From positions 79,399 to 143,398 of the forward strand of contig SJOL01006656.1 of assembly GCA_004794785.1 (NCBI GenBank): a stretch of DNA of 64,000 bases. Reading direction: 5' to 3'. The translations under genes were made by a program, and so were the position numbers. The DNA is from Opisthorchis felineus. Lineage: Eukaryota > Platyhelminthes > Trematoda > Opisthorchiida > Opisthorchiidae. The notes beneath the pieces were generated by a model. It had not been told where the DNA came from, searched no databases, and worked only from the letters and a program-made list of their open reading frames with translations. This document shows, piece by piece, positions 50,247-64,000 of this stretch. Within the stretch, counting starts at the first letter, position 1. Every line of letters begins with the position of its first letter.

Positions 50247-53191
50247 TTCCGTACATTAAATAGTGTAGGAAAATGCGGACATGTGAAGCAGATGAATGGC
50301 AGCTGTATTTTCCGACAACTGTGCTGGCGGGTACTCTACTTGCTCCAGTATACAAATGAACGCAAACGCTTTGACAGGAATCAAATCTTACGAGTTAACC
50401 GTTGGTTGGTAAGAAATACATGCATCGCATTCAGTGTCTTAACTGCATCGCTTTACCCTGAAGAAATGAACCAGAAACACCAGTGTTTCCGGCACGGGCT
50501 CGTAGGAATTCATCATGGATCAAACTAGATATTTTTCCCATTTATCCTCATATTGTAACCATCTTTGTATCCCACCGAGCTCAAATAATCCGAATGTGCC
50601 GGCTTCACTACCCACGGAGGGCATGTTATGAATCTGCGCTCTAAAGATCAGGAGCTGTCAAAATGCCACTGATTGAAGAATTACTGGACTTGATGGCTGT
50701 AGCTGGCGACCTAAAGGAAGACTGATTTTTTCCGGGCTTCCTCTCCCGTAGTTCTCTGCTTGACTATTAGCTGGCATTGTTGTGAATGGCCGTGATTCTT
50801 TCAACCAATGAAATCTTCGTTCCCCTGTGTCAAGGAAGCATTGTGTGTTGATTTGCCTATGAACTAAAAAAGATCTCAGAACTCAGGGGGTACGGTGCAT
50901 ATTTTAGGCCTCAGGCATCAAATAAGTGTAACTCTGCTCGTGAAGATGTGGTTGAAACAAAGCTGAGGCGAAACCTCGGAGCTAATTTCTGAACAGATGC
51001 GAACACAGGATCGCGGATACCAGTCATCAGGTCAGCTGATAATTGATTAAAAAAACAAGTTCTGAAGTAACGATTCGACAACACCATCTTGAGGCATCAG
51101 CAATCTTAACCCAGTCAACAAGTTTGCGAGTCGGCATAAACAAGTGACGGATATTTGGTGTGTAGGCCTACAGATGGAAGCAGAGTGTATCTACTAAGCA
51201 TCGATTGGTGGCGAAACGCATGAAGCCACATTGTTCAGATTAACGAACGGAACAATAGTCATGTATGCAACCTGAGCTGCCGATATTATCCTGAAAAGCG
51301 AACGAGGGTTTGTTTTAACTACCCGAAGATGGGTCACTCTGCGAAACGTACAGGGGTTGTAGCTGCCACAATTTTGTCCACCGATGATTTAGGGAGGCGG
51401 GAGCTGATAAACTGGTGCGTAAATACAGGCCTGTCAGTGGACTTTTAAGTGCATCGTAATAGATCAGAGTGATGCACAATTTTGTAGTGCTAAACACTCG
51501 TCCAACCATAGGAATAGGGCTAAACCAAACACAACTGGTTTGAATGCCTATAGCTTTTGCAACTAAAGATCTGAGCGACTAAAGGTTTCTGGCTTCTTCC
51601 ACTCCGAGTTTTTATGTCATCAAGAAAAGTCACACCGGCCTACATCACATGTGAGAGCGAACTGCGCGAAACTTGGAGCCAGGCTACTTCGCAATTTTCG
51701 TTACGATACCTTGAGTACTTCTAAGCGAAAGTCTGAGCAGCAGAAACTAAACATTAAACGACTAAAGTTTTGAGGAGAGGTAACAGCAACAAAACCTAAT
51801 TGTTTCGGCACTCTCTTCGGTGCCCACTAAGCAGCTGAAGGAAAGAATGAACTCCGACTGACAGCCTAAAAATATTGTGAAATTATTTACCACCCTGGAG
51901 TCCGACGGACTGGATACCGCTAGCAAGGCCCCTAGGGTCGAGCAGGAACTGAGTTACTTTTTGGACAGAGAGAATACCCCGCTACCTGTAACCGGAATGA
52001 ATAAGTCATCCGTTCACAATTTTGAAGAACCCAGGAACATTCTAGCATACAGCAGAAACACTTGAAACTGATGGTTACAGCTGCAGGTCTAGTGTTGTGA
52101 ATATCTTGAACTCTGAACACAGTGGCGTAAACAACTTTTTTCGTCCATATCATTCGCATATTCACTACAGTGAAAGGGTCTTGTAGATTCATGCATTTTG
52201 TAATATCTCATTTCTCACCGGCTTAGCTACGACCGAATATATTGCATGGAGACGAATTGAATATCACGGCACTTGAAACAGAATTGCTTGAAAATTCATT
52301 TCCGATGTCAAGTTAAGACTAACAAGGAGTTCGCACCGATCGGTTCTAGTTTTAACATTACCATGACTTTGTTTTTCATAGAGGTTTTGTGCAAAGTGCG
52401 CCAAAAAAGCGCACCTTAAGAAGTATATGCGGGAACTGCCGACTGGTGACCTGACCAAATAGACCTTTGGTTACTCGCAACAACTTAGCGATCTGAAGAC
52501 CCGCGCGCCAAAAAGCCAACCACATAGTGACAGAACGTGTAAAAAAATGTCAAACAGCCGTTCCAAGCCTCAGTACCATAGAGCTAAGTGAACTGAAAAG
52601 AACAGTTCGAAGCCACTATGTGGCGCTTGCAATGAGCTCATTGACGACTAGCCTGTTTTTTTCTTGTAAGTGGTACAACAAAGTTAACGAGAATTCCCAT
52701 GTTTGTTTTATAAATAAAGAGTGATGTACCTGTTACTTTCTTTCACTCACGAGATTCAAAGGAAGCACTGGGGATGAGATCTTGCCAAGTAAATCGAATC
52801 CAAATAAGCGCAGTCGAAACGCCCGCAGGACATTTGAGCCGTCAACTGTAAAGTCACGCCCTCAACTTTGAGCGATCTTGATAAGATCCTAGTGGAAGCA
52901 TAGCTGACAATCACAATAGCAACGTCCCTGGTCTGCATAATAGGAAAGTTTGAACTAGAATATCGTGCAATCGATGCTGAACAGACAAGCTGACCTTAAA
53001 GATTGACTTTCCCTGTTCAAAAAGACCTTAACGACGGACGAAATCCAAGTTTTGTTTGATCGTAAAATGGCTTAAATGTATGCTCAACGGATGAATTCAG
53101 AATGCGAATTTCACAGGGAATCGAAATGGGGAAGATGAGGGGTAAAAAATCGTCCGTATACACAAATGTTCAACAAGCGCCGTCAGCCATA
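50247..53191. other. Region between convergent ChaC copy 2 and RUVBL1
   Basis: About 2.9 kb between the 3' ends of two convergent genes. A LINE B terminal fragment lies at 51347-51445. An ATTAAA hexamer near 50252 could serve as a poly(A) signal for ChaC copy 2. Nothing else is recognised. Confidence 0.5.
51347..51445 (-). mobile_element. LINE family B, 3'-terminal fragment
   Basis: On the minus strand it reads TATTTACGCACCAGTTTATC, AGCTCCCGCCTCC and AATCATCGGTGGA, then GTGGCAGCTACAACC and TGTACG. This matches the end of the element at 62 kb and stops at the same 3' point. Confidence 0.75.
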
Positions 53192-53192
53192 T

Positions 53193-57449
<4,257 letters not shown>

Positions 57450-57805
57450 TTGGTTGTTGGTTTGTTCGCTGACCTTGGAAATTTGATTGCAAACGCCTCG
57501 TCACCAATCGAGGTGACATCATCAGTGCGTTTCTTGGAGCGGAGTGGAGCTTAGTGGTGTGTCAGTGGTTGTGCGTTGAGTAGTTGTGCATGAATGTTAA
57601 CCTACGTGTTGCTAGTCGGGCCTGGCCTCCGACCATGATTGGTTGTTCGGTCGGGCGGTTCTATCGGTTTGTCTGCTATCCTGTGTCCTGATTGGTCGAT
57701 GACCACGTGACCTTTGAGCCTGGCCTCTCTTGTTCACATTCACTGGTTAGTGCTCGAGTGATCTGTCGTTAACCTCTCTGGGTCCGATTCTATCATCCTT
57801 GTTCA
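57450..57805 (+). repeat. Penelope-like terminal repeat, left copy
   Basis: Matches the reverse complement of 59060-59380. Shared blocks are GACATCATCAGTGCGTTTC, GGAGCGGAGTGGAGCTTAG, GTGTGTCAGTGGTTGTGCGT and GTGACCTTTGAGC. Divergence by small indels is clear. Confidence 0.8.
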
Positions 57806-57975
57806 TGCGACTCCGAAGATTTCCTGTTTCTCCGTTAGTTAGTCTGCTTGTAGGCTCTCTTTGAATATTCAGGTCCAGATGTTGATCCTTTGCATGTAGT
57901 GGTGCGTAAATTAAGTCTAGTTTAACCTGTCCGTTGGTCGAATCTGTCATAGATATTGATAGTAGATAGTCGTTC

Positions 57976-58105
57976 AGCTGTAACACTCTTCCGGTGCCTA
58001 GCTGCCATGCCACCCAAAGGAAGCATGAGGGCTGGCATACTGCCAGGTTGTCCAAGCCTAGACAGGGGAGGTCGAGAGGTAGAGGTCGGGTTCGAATCTG
58101 TCATC
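57976..58105 (-). mobile_element. tRNA-derived SINE, family 1
   Basis: Minus strand: box B GATTCGAACCCGACC, then CTAGGCTTGGACAACCTGG, GTGGCATGGCAGCTAGGC and TGTTACAGCTG. It lies inside the Penelope-like relic, so it inserted after it. The box A end is missing. Confidence 0.65.
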
Positions 58106-58410
58106 GAATACTATACTTCCTGAAATTCCCCTCCGCATCTGGTGTCTCCGCATACCAAGATTTTTACGTTTTCCAAACTGAATTTGTGACCTTCTTGGTC
58201 TTCATCTGTAGAGATAAAGGATAGGGGGTCATGCATTCCGATGACCGAGTTGTGGACTTCTATTCGTGTGCAGTTTCATTTCAGTTTGTTCAATACAGAA
58301 CTTTATGAAGTTGACCTGATATAGCGCATTATTTTGCGAATGTTGCCCTTTTGTCTTGAGGTCAGTTTCCGTAAAGTAGCATTCGGTTTGCGGGCTACGA
58401 GGATTCCATT

Positions 58411-59050
58411 TTATCCCAAAACCTGGCTGAGTTCAGCTGCCGCGTGTACGTGCTGTTGCTGCCGTTGAGGTGTCTTCTTCAATCTTCTCTTGATAAAAGT
58501 CCTTGGATGTCCGCTGTTCTGGAATACTATGGATAGACAATGTTCTTTCTTTTTCGTTAGCTCTGTGGTACTGCAACGTGTCTCCGCCCTCTTGAACAGG
58601 GTTTGAATACAGCACTTCTTGTGGTCCATTGAGTGGTTGCTGTTGCAGTTCAGTATCTGATCCGTATGAGTCCCTTTCCTGTATACGCAGGTCTTTAGCG
58701 TCCCATCCAATTTACTGTTCTCTAAAACGTCGAAGAATGGTAGTCGGTTGTTCCCTACCAGTTCGGCTGCAAACCTGATATTTTCAAAAGTAGCGCTGAG
58801 CAGTCCATATGCATCGTGTACTGAACCTCGTTTCAAGATAGTGAAAGTGTCGTCTCCGTAGCGGATCCATGGCTTTGGATTGATGATTGGTAGTACATGC
58901 GCTCTAAATTCTGCAATACCGCTTCAGGAGTAAATCCTAATATTTGAGATCCTTTTCAGCTGTTGATATATTTGTCCATCAAAGCTAAAGTACGTGTTCA
59001 TGCAAAAGTCCTACAGCTTACATAGACTTTCGGGTAACAGGAAACCCTTG
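58411..59050 (-). pseudogene. Penelope-like reverse transcriptase fragment
   Basis: The minus strand reads FCMNTYFSFDGQIYQQLK (about 59020), then a short deleted and shifted part, then AEFRAHVLPIINPKPWIRYG with the catalytic box YGDDTF at 58860-58843 (family usual YVDDTF). RLPFFDVLEN, LKTCVYRKGTHTDQIL and MDHKKCCIQTLFKRA follow, typical of the Penelope-like RT thumb region. The last 141 codons (58836-58411) are open in one frame. Upstream frames contain stops. Confidence 0.8.
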
Positions 59051-59059
59051 GAGTCATAT

Positions 59060-59380
59060 CGAAAGTAACAAAGTGAGCCCAATAGAGGTCAAAGGCAGAT
59101 CACTTGAGCACCAACCAGTGGACGAGAACAAGGGAGGTCAAGCTCAAAGGTCACGCGGTCACCGACTAATCAGGACACAGGATAGCAGATCAACCAATGG
59201 TCGAAGATCAGCACCGATCAGTAACACGTACTTTAACATACGCGCACGGCTATTCAACGCACAACCACTGACACACCGCTAAGCTCCACTCCGCTCCGGG
59301 AAACGCACTGATGATGTCAACTGAACTGATGATCAAGCGTTCACAATCAAACTACCCAGCTAAGCGAACAAACTGGTGAC
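59060..59380 (-). repeat. Penelope-like terminal repeat, right copy
   Basis: Partner of 57450-57805, inverted. On the minus strand it directly precedes the RT fragment, as expected for the 5' terminal repeat. Confidence 0.8.
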
Positions 59381-60280
59381 CATCCACACTGCCTGAGCTA
59401 GCAAAATTCCCCTCAGTAGTCTTAATTTCTGATGCTCAGAACGGTCCTGGCACTCGTGACAGGTCGAAACCGGATAAAATGGGATACTTCGCCTCTAAAT
59501 TTCATCGAAAAGGGTGGCGACCTGGCTAGAGTACCTGTGTGAATTCTTATCAAACCACTGTTTGGGCACTTCTGCGGTTGACGGAAGTTAGGCAAGCAGC
59601 CATCATCGTTGCCAGTACTCGTTTCCGCGGAAGACGATTCCGCAGTCGTAACGCACACCGAGACACCGCAGTTGGTGGCGGGGAACTTGGCCGATGTACC
59701 TGCTGTACAACCAAAACCCGTTCTCCAATTACCTCGCTACGAATTTGTTCACCCGCGACAGAGAGAATGGACCTTACCGTGGTGTGACGGTTTGTGTGTC
59801 TCCGTGACCCACTGAGCTATACTGAGAACTATCTATGGGATACTTGCAGTCTCTCATACCACGCTGGGCAATAGTAAGAGGTCTGACGACCACAGTCTCC
59901 TGGCCCTTCGGTTTGGTGGTTGGAACATGTGTGGCGACTTGTGCTGTAAAACTTGAAATGCACTTGCGTTTCCCGCCAAACATCGCTATCTTGTGGTCAG
60001 GCTTTCGAGCCTAAGGCCTTGGATGAGGACCCTAATCGTCTTCCACTCTAGGTGCGGGCGCCGTGGCAGTATTCCAGCCCACGTACAATCATGAATTGCA
60101 CACATATAAATAAACGCATCACATCGGCCGTCGCGTGGTTCTATCAGCCGGGTCGCCTTACTTGCTGCATACAGCAGGGCGGGTAAGCGAAAACAGGCTA
60201 CCGCTGACACCTCCCTCCTTTCTTTTCAAATACTTTTTTCATCCTTTCTCCCACCCCAGGGGTAACTCCCTCCTTGTAGT
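59381..60280. other. Unassigned stretch
   Basis: About 0.9 kb. Two overlapping open frames at 59539-59815 are G+C-rich but unrecognised. A box-A-like TAGCTCAGTGGG (minus, about 59820-59807) has no box B partner. A pyrimidine-rich run (60210-60270) precedes the SINE tail. Confidence 0.4.
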
Positions 60281-60430
60281 AATAATGATAATAATTGTCC
60301 AGCTGCCACACCCTTTCGGTACCTAGCTAGCATGCAACCCAAAAGAGGCACAATGGCTCAGAGACTGCCAGGTTGCCCAGGCCTAGATAGGAGCAGTCGC
60401 GATGCAGAGGTTGGGTTCGAACCACTGAGC
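60281..60430 (-). mobile_element. tRNA-derived SINE, family 1
   Basis: Minus strand: box B GGTTCGAACCCAACC, CTAGGCCTGGGCAACCTGG, TTTTGGGTTGCATGC and GGTACCGAAAGGGTGTGGCA, ending in an ATTATTATCATTATTA tail (60300-60281). It abuts the LINE A copy at 60425. Confidence 0.65.
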
Positions 60431-61950
60431 CTTCTCGAGCTCACTCTATCCTTGTGGGTCCGAGTGTAGTTCTCTACTCAAGCGTCATCGTGCTGCTGGT
60501 CCTGACGACCTTCCACCTGTACTTTTCAAGGATGGCGGTGGACTTCTCAGCCAGTGCCCGTCTAGCCTATTTGGGTCTATCTAGGAGAAAAAGACCGTCC
60601 TAGACAACTGGGGTGAATCGACAGTAGTGCCCATTTTCAAAAAGGGTACTCGCAGTGAATGTAGCAACCACAGAGGTGTTAGTTTGACTCCTGTTGTGAC
60701 AATGCCTCTGGCGTCATTGATTCTTCGTCGTCTTACGGTGGCACGCGAAACCTTGACTCGTGAGAATCAAGCGGGATTTTGACCGGGTAGAGGTTACCTT
60801 GACCACATCTTCACAATCCGTCAGGTGTTAGAGCAACGTCATATGTACAGAAGACCCACAATCGATTCTGTCGATCAGTCAGTGCTGTTAACTACGCTTG
60901 CTCAACAGGGTATGCCCCAGAAGTTTGTGAACATAATCCGATCCCTATATTCGCATACTTTTGGGCGGGTGAGTGTACGGTGAGCTCTCCAAAGGCTTCC
61001 ATACAAAAAGTGGCGTCCGACAAGGATGTCCACCCTCTCCATTCTTGTTCAAATTCGTCGTCGGGGAAACAGTGAAACGAAAGCTGTAAGGTCTTCACAA
61101 CCCGTTTTCAAATCGTCGCTGGTAAAAAACCTTGACGACGTGGAGTACGTAGACGATGTCACCCTCATTTTTGAAGACGAAAACCAAGCACAATCTCTGT
61201 TGAATAAACCGACCACCATCATGGCATCCTTCGGCATGTGCCTAGCACCTTCAAATTGCAAAGTCGTGCTCAGAAAGTACAGTCTCTCACCGTACCCGTC
61301 ATGATTCATAGATAATCCTTGGAGGTTGAGAATTTTACACACCTCGTTATTCGTATTTGATCTGACGGAAGTGTGTCTGATGAAGTCAGTGAAAGAATCT
61401 CAAAGGCACGAATCACGTTTACTAATCTGCGTCACCTGTGGCATCAAAAAGGTATATCACTAGATCTTAAGGGTCGTGTGTACCAGACTACAGTAAGGGC
61501 TGTGTTGTTGTATGGGTGCGAGACATGGCCTCTGCGGACAGTTGATGTGAGGCGTCTTCAGGTTTTCGACCACCAATGCCTCAGAGGCGTGGCTGGTTTT
61601 GGATGGCGTCAGCGTGTTAGAAACGAGGGGATTAGAAAACGGGTATTTGGTTGTGCTGCAGGCACTTCAACCAGGGAAAACATCCAGCACCACCGACTAT
61701 GATGGCTCGGTCATTTGCTACGCATGCCGAAACACCGTCTACCGAGACGAGTGTTGTTCTCCGTGCCTCCTTCAGGATGGCGCAAACCGCGAGGTGGACA
61801 ACGCATGACTTGGCAGAAGGGCGTGAAAGAGATCACGACGAGTTTGGGTGTTGTTGGTGTTGTACGCCTTCTAGGATGGGGCCCCTGTGACCCCGCCTGT
61901 TCTTGGCTGGAGACGTTGCAAGAAATGACGGCTAATCGATGTCAGTAACC
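60425..61950 (+). mobile_element. LINE family A, 5'-truncated reverse transcriptase copy
   Basis: Begins inside the polyprotein (LKRHRAAGPDDLPPVLFKD at about 60480). RT blocks are recognisable but shifted: FTRENQAGF-like, KSGVRQGCPPSPFLF, and the catalytic box as YVDD (61145-61156). From 61373 one frame runs through [55 protein letters not shown] and HRLPRRVLFSVPPSGWRK to RCQ and a TAA at about 61948, broken only by TGA at 61700-61702 (CGA to TGA in a CpG context). It is a non-LTR element of the kind common in flatworms; the clade is uncertain. Confidence 0.9.
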
Positions 61951-61992
61951 TTCGTGCATCATCACTGTCAGCTGTAAGAACCGCGTACTTGT

Positions 61993-64000
61993 CGTACAGT
62001 GGTTGTAGCTGCCACCGTTTCGTTCACCGATGATTTGGGGAGGTGGGGTATGTAGCTGCGCATTGGAGGCGGGAGCTGATAAATTGGTGCGTAAATACAG
62101 GACTGTTAAGTGGGGGATTGGGAAGGGAGCTATGAATTGAAGGCAATGATTTGGATGCACGAGCGCCATTGAGGGCGAGACTGGGCCATATCTGACAGTG
62201 TCTCTAACCATTGATGTGGCCCCTCTCGGGGTCCCCATCCAGGAAGACGGCAATGACCAGCGCAGCTGAGTTTGCTGGTAGTGGCTTTTATACTTCTCTG
62301 CCAAGTCATTGACCGCCTCTGGCTCGTTTCCACCCTTCACGTGGTGGTGCGAAAAGAACCCTCCTAGGAAGTCGGTCGACTGGCATACGCAGCACGTGGC
62401 CAAGCCAGCGCAACCTATGCAGTGTGATCAGTTCATCTATCGAGGGTGAGTTATTTCTCCCGAATACCATCCGACGTACTTCAGCATTGCTTATCCGGTC
62501 TTCCCACCAGACTCGGGCAATGCTCCGAAGACATCGATGGTCAAACACTGAAAGTCTTTTGAGGTCCTCGGCGCGCAGCGGTCAGGTTTCTGATCCGTAT
62601 TGTAATACGGAGCGCACCGCAGCATTGTAAACTCGACCCTTGACGGATGAGCTGATGTACGCCATAGGTGACGCATGTTCACAAAAGCTGCTCTGGCCTT
62701 CCCAATCCGAATGGAAATATCATCTTTCGCAGGACCACCGGGACTGATACAGCTGCCCAGGTAAAAAAATTTGTCTACTACCTCGATCGGTTCATCCGCA
62801 AGCATGAGGCTCGGGTTTGAGCCCATCTAATTTTGCAGTAGCACTTTACACTTTGCAGGTGTGAAGCGCATGCCAAACCGTAAGGCGGAATTATTTAGAT
62901 TATTTAATATTGTTTGAATTACCACGGTGTCAGATCCAAGAAGAGCTATGTCGTCTGCGTACTCGATATCTGTGAGCGGACGCCCAGGGAGCACTTTGAT
63001 CCCACAGGCATTAGAGGCTGATAGTGAGTCTTCCATGACCGTATCAATGGCGAAGTTGAAGAGGAAAGGTGAAAGAGGACAGCCCTGTCTGACACCACTT
63101 GATGTGGTGAACTCAGGCGAGAACTTCCCGTAGACCTTCACAAGGCCGCGGGGGCTGGCATACAGCGCCTTAAGGAGGGTCAAGAATTTATGGGGGACAC
63201 TTTTGCTCCACAGACACTGCCATAGTGCCTGACGGTCCACAGAGTCAAAGGCAGCTTTCAGATCAAGAAACACAACCATTGTTCGTTGCTGGAAGCAGTT
63301 TCGCTGTTCCAGAATTTGTCGGAGGGTGAAGATATGATCGATGCATCCTCTTGCAGGACGGAACCCAGCTTGGTTTTCACAGATCTGTCTGTCTCCCTGT
63401 GTTCAGTCAACCTTCGAAGGATAAGGCCAGAGAGCACCTTCGATGCCACAGCTAAAGGCTGACGCCACGGTGGCTTTCACACAGCGTCCGCGTACCCTTT
63501 TTGAAGATAGGGATAACTGTCGACATGCCCCATTCTGCAGTCACCTTCTCTTCGTTTCATATAGCACCAATAAGATTTGTCAGATGGGTCACCAGGGATT
63601 CTCCGCCTTATTTGAAGAGGGCTGGATAGAAACCGTCCGGTCCTGGTGCCTTCTCACGTTTTAGTACGGATATTTCATACTTTACTTCTTCTTCCGACGG
63701 GCGATCAAGGTTTACATTCCATTCGCCTGTATGCACTACCTCTACAGGCTGTGTTGCAGGAGGCCAGCTGAACTGTTCTTCGAAGTGTTCGGCCCATCTT
63801 TCCAGTCGACGTTTTTGCAAGTGAATTAATGAGCCGCATTTATCACTTATTGTTTCGCTGACCGTTGCTTTCCTAGGTCCAGTCGATCGTATCAGTTGAT
63901 ATGGGGAACGGCTGTTTCCCGTAGCAAAAGCCTTCTCCATCTCCCGAGCTTTCGATGTCCACCAGAGCTCTCGGTCTTTCCTTAGGCTCTTCACTATTTG
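61993..64000 (-). mobile_element. LINE family B, reverse transcriptase copy, runs off the right edge
   Basis: On the minus strand, in order: RELWWTSKAREMEKAFATGN, ERWAEHFEEQFSWPPA and APGPDGFYPALFK (63994-63608); a broken stretch; the RT palm VVFLDLKAAFDSVDRQALW, SGVRQGCPLSPFLFNF, EYADDIALL (62827-63279, YADD at 62961-62950); FYLGSCISPGG (62826-62491); LRWLGHVLRMPVDRLPRRVL; and, after a frameshift, LPGWGPREGPHQWLETL. The palm motifs are complete but at least three frame breaks make it inactive. Its 3' end meets the end of LINE A, so the two elements are tail to tail. Confidence 0.92.

Larger units (their letters stand above)
57450..59380 (-). mobile_element. Penelope-like retroelement relic with inverted terminal repeats
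   Basis: A reverse transcriptase fragment on the minus strand (58411-59050) lies between two related flanks, 57450-57805 (plus orientation) and 59060-59380 (minus orientation). Penelope elements often carry terminal repeats in direct or inverted order, which fits. The GIY-YIG endonuclease expected after the RT was not found; that side is interrupted by a SINE at 57976-58105. The element is inactive. It sits in the presumed upstream intron of RUVBL1. Confidence 0.75.

Noticed and set aside
57490..57530. CUGAUGA followed by a hairpin in the Penelope-like terminal repeat (antisense)
   Set aside because: Penelope-like elements can carry hammerheads, so it was checked. The GAAA box after the hairpin is absent in both copies, and the orientation is opposite to the RT.

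Overview
This is a stretch of animal nuclear DNA, most probably from a parasitic flatworm (trematode or cestode). The reasons are short phase-matched exons in very long introns, standard stop codons, flatworm-style non-LTR retrotransposons, a Penelope-like element, and hammerhead-ribozyme tandem repeats. The phylum call is an inference from these features; no species can be named. Most short open frames in the window are chance.

Three protein genes can be supported by homology. Two are paralogous ChaC-type gamma-glutamylcyclotransferases in divergent orientation. Copy 1 is on the minus strand with exons 20834-20664, 11078-10764 and 9973-9815. Copy 2 is on the plus strand with exons 32142-32306, 37578-37898 and 49576-49890. 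They have three coding exons each, identical intron positions and the same phase 0 at every junction, so they are an inverted gene duplication. Both keep the GYGSLIW motif and the catalytic glutamate, so both are predicted to act in glutathione breakdown. The third gene is the C-terminal part of RUVBL1/Pontin, an AAA+ ATPase, on the minus strand (exons 56384-56186, 55892-55698 and 53352-53193); its N-terminal exons were not found and probably lie beyond the right edge.

The rest is introns and intergenic DNA with transposon remains. These include 3' fragments of two LINE families (A: 18.4, 36.7, 38.8 and 60.4-61.95 kb; B: 38.1, 51.35 and 62.0-64.0 kb), a decayed Ty3/gypsy pol (40.4-41.5 kb), a Penelope-like relic with inverted terminal repeats (57.45-59.38 kb), a tRNA-derived SINE family (33.4, 58.0 and 60.3 kb), a second tRNA-like SINE with an (AT)n tail (29.7 kb), and an unidentified inverted repeat pair (14.35 and 17.76 kb).

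The most interesting locus is a tandem array at 42904-45301, inside intron 2 of ChaC copy 2. It has about 7.5 copies of a 309-bp unit, and on the minus strand seven of them carry a type I hammerhead ribozyme with every core base present, a 4-bp stem II, a 6-bp stem I and a loopless palindromic stem III. This is the organisation of a retrozyme, a non-coding retroelement that makes small circular RNAs. The array is bracketed by a 14-bp direct repeat and ends in an inverted partial unit.
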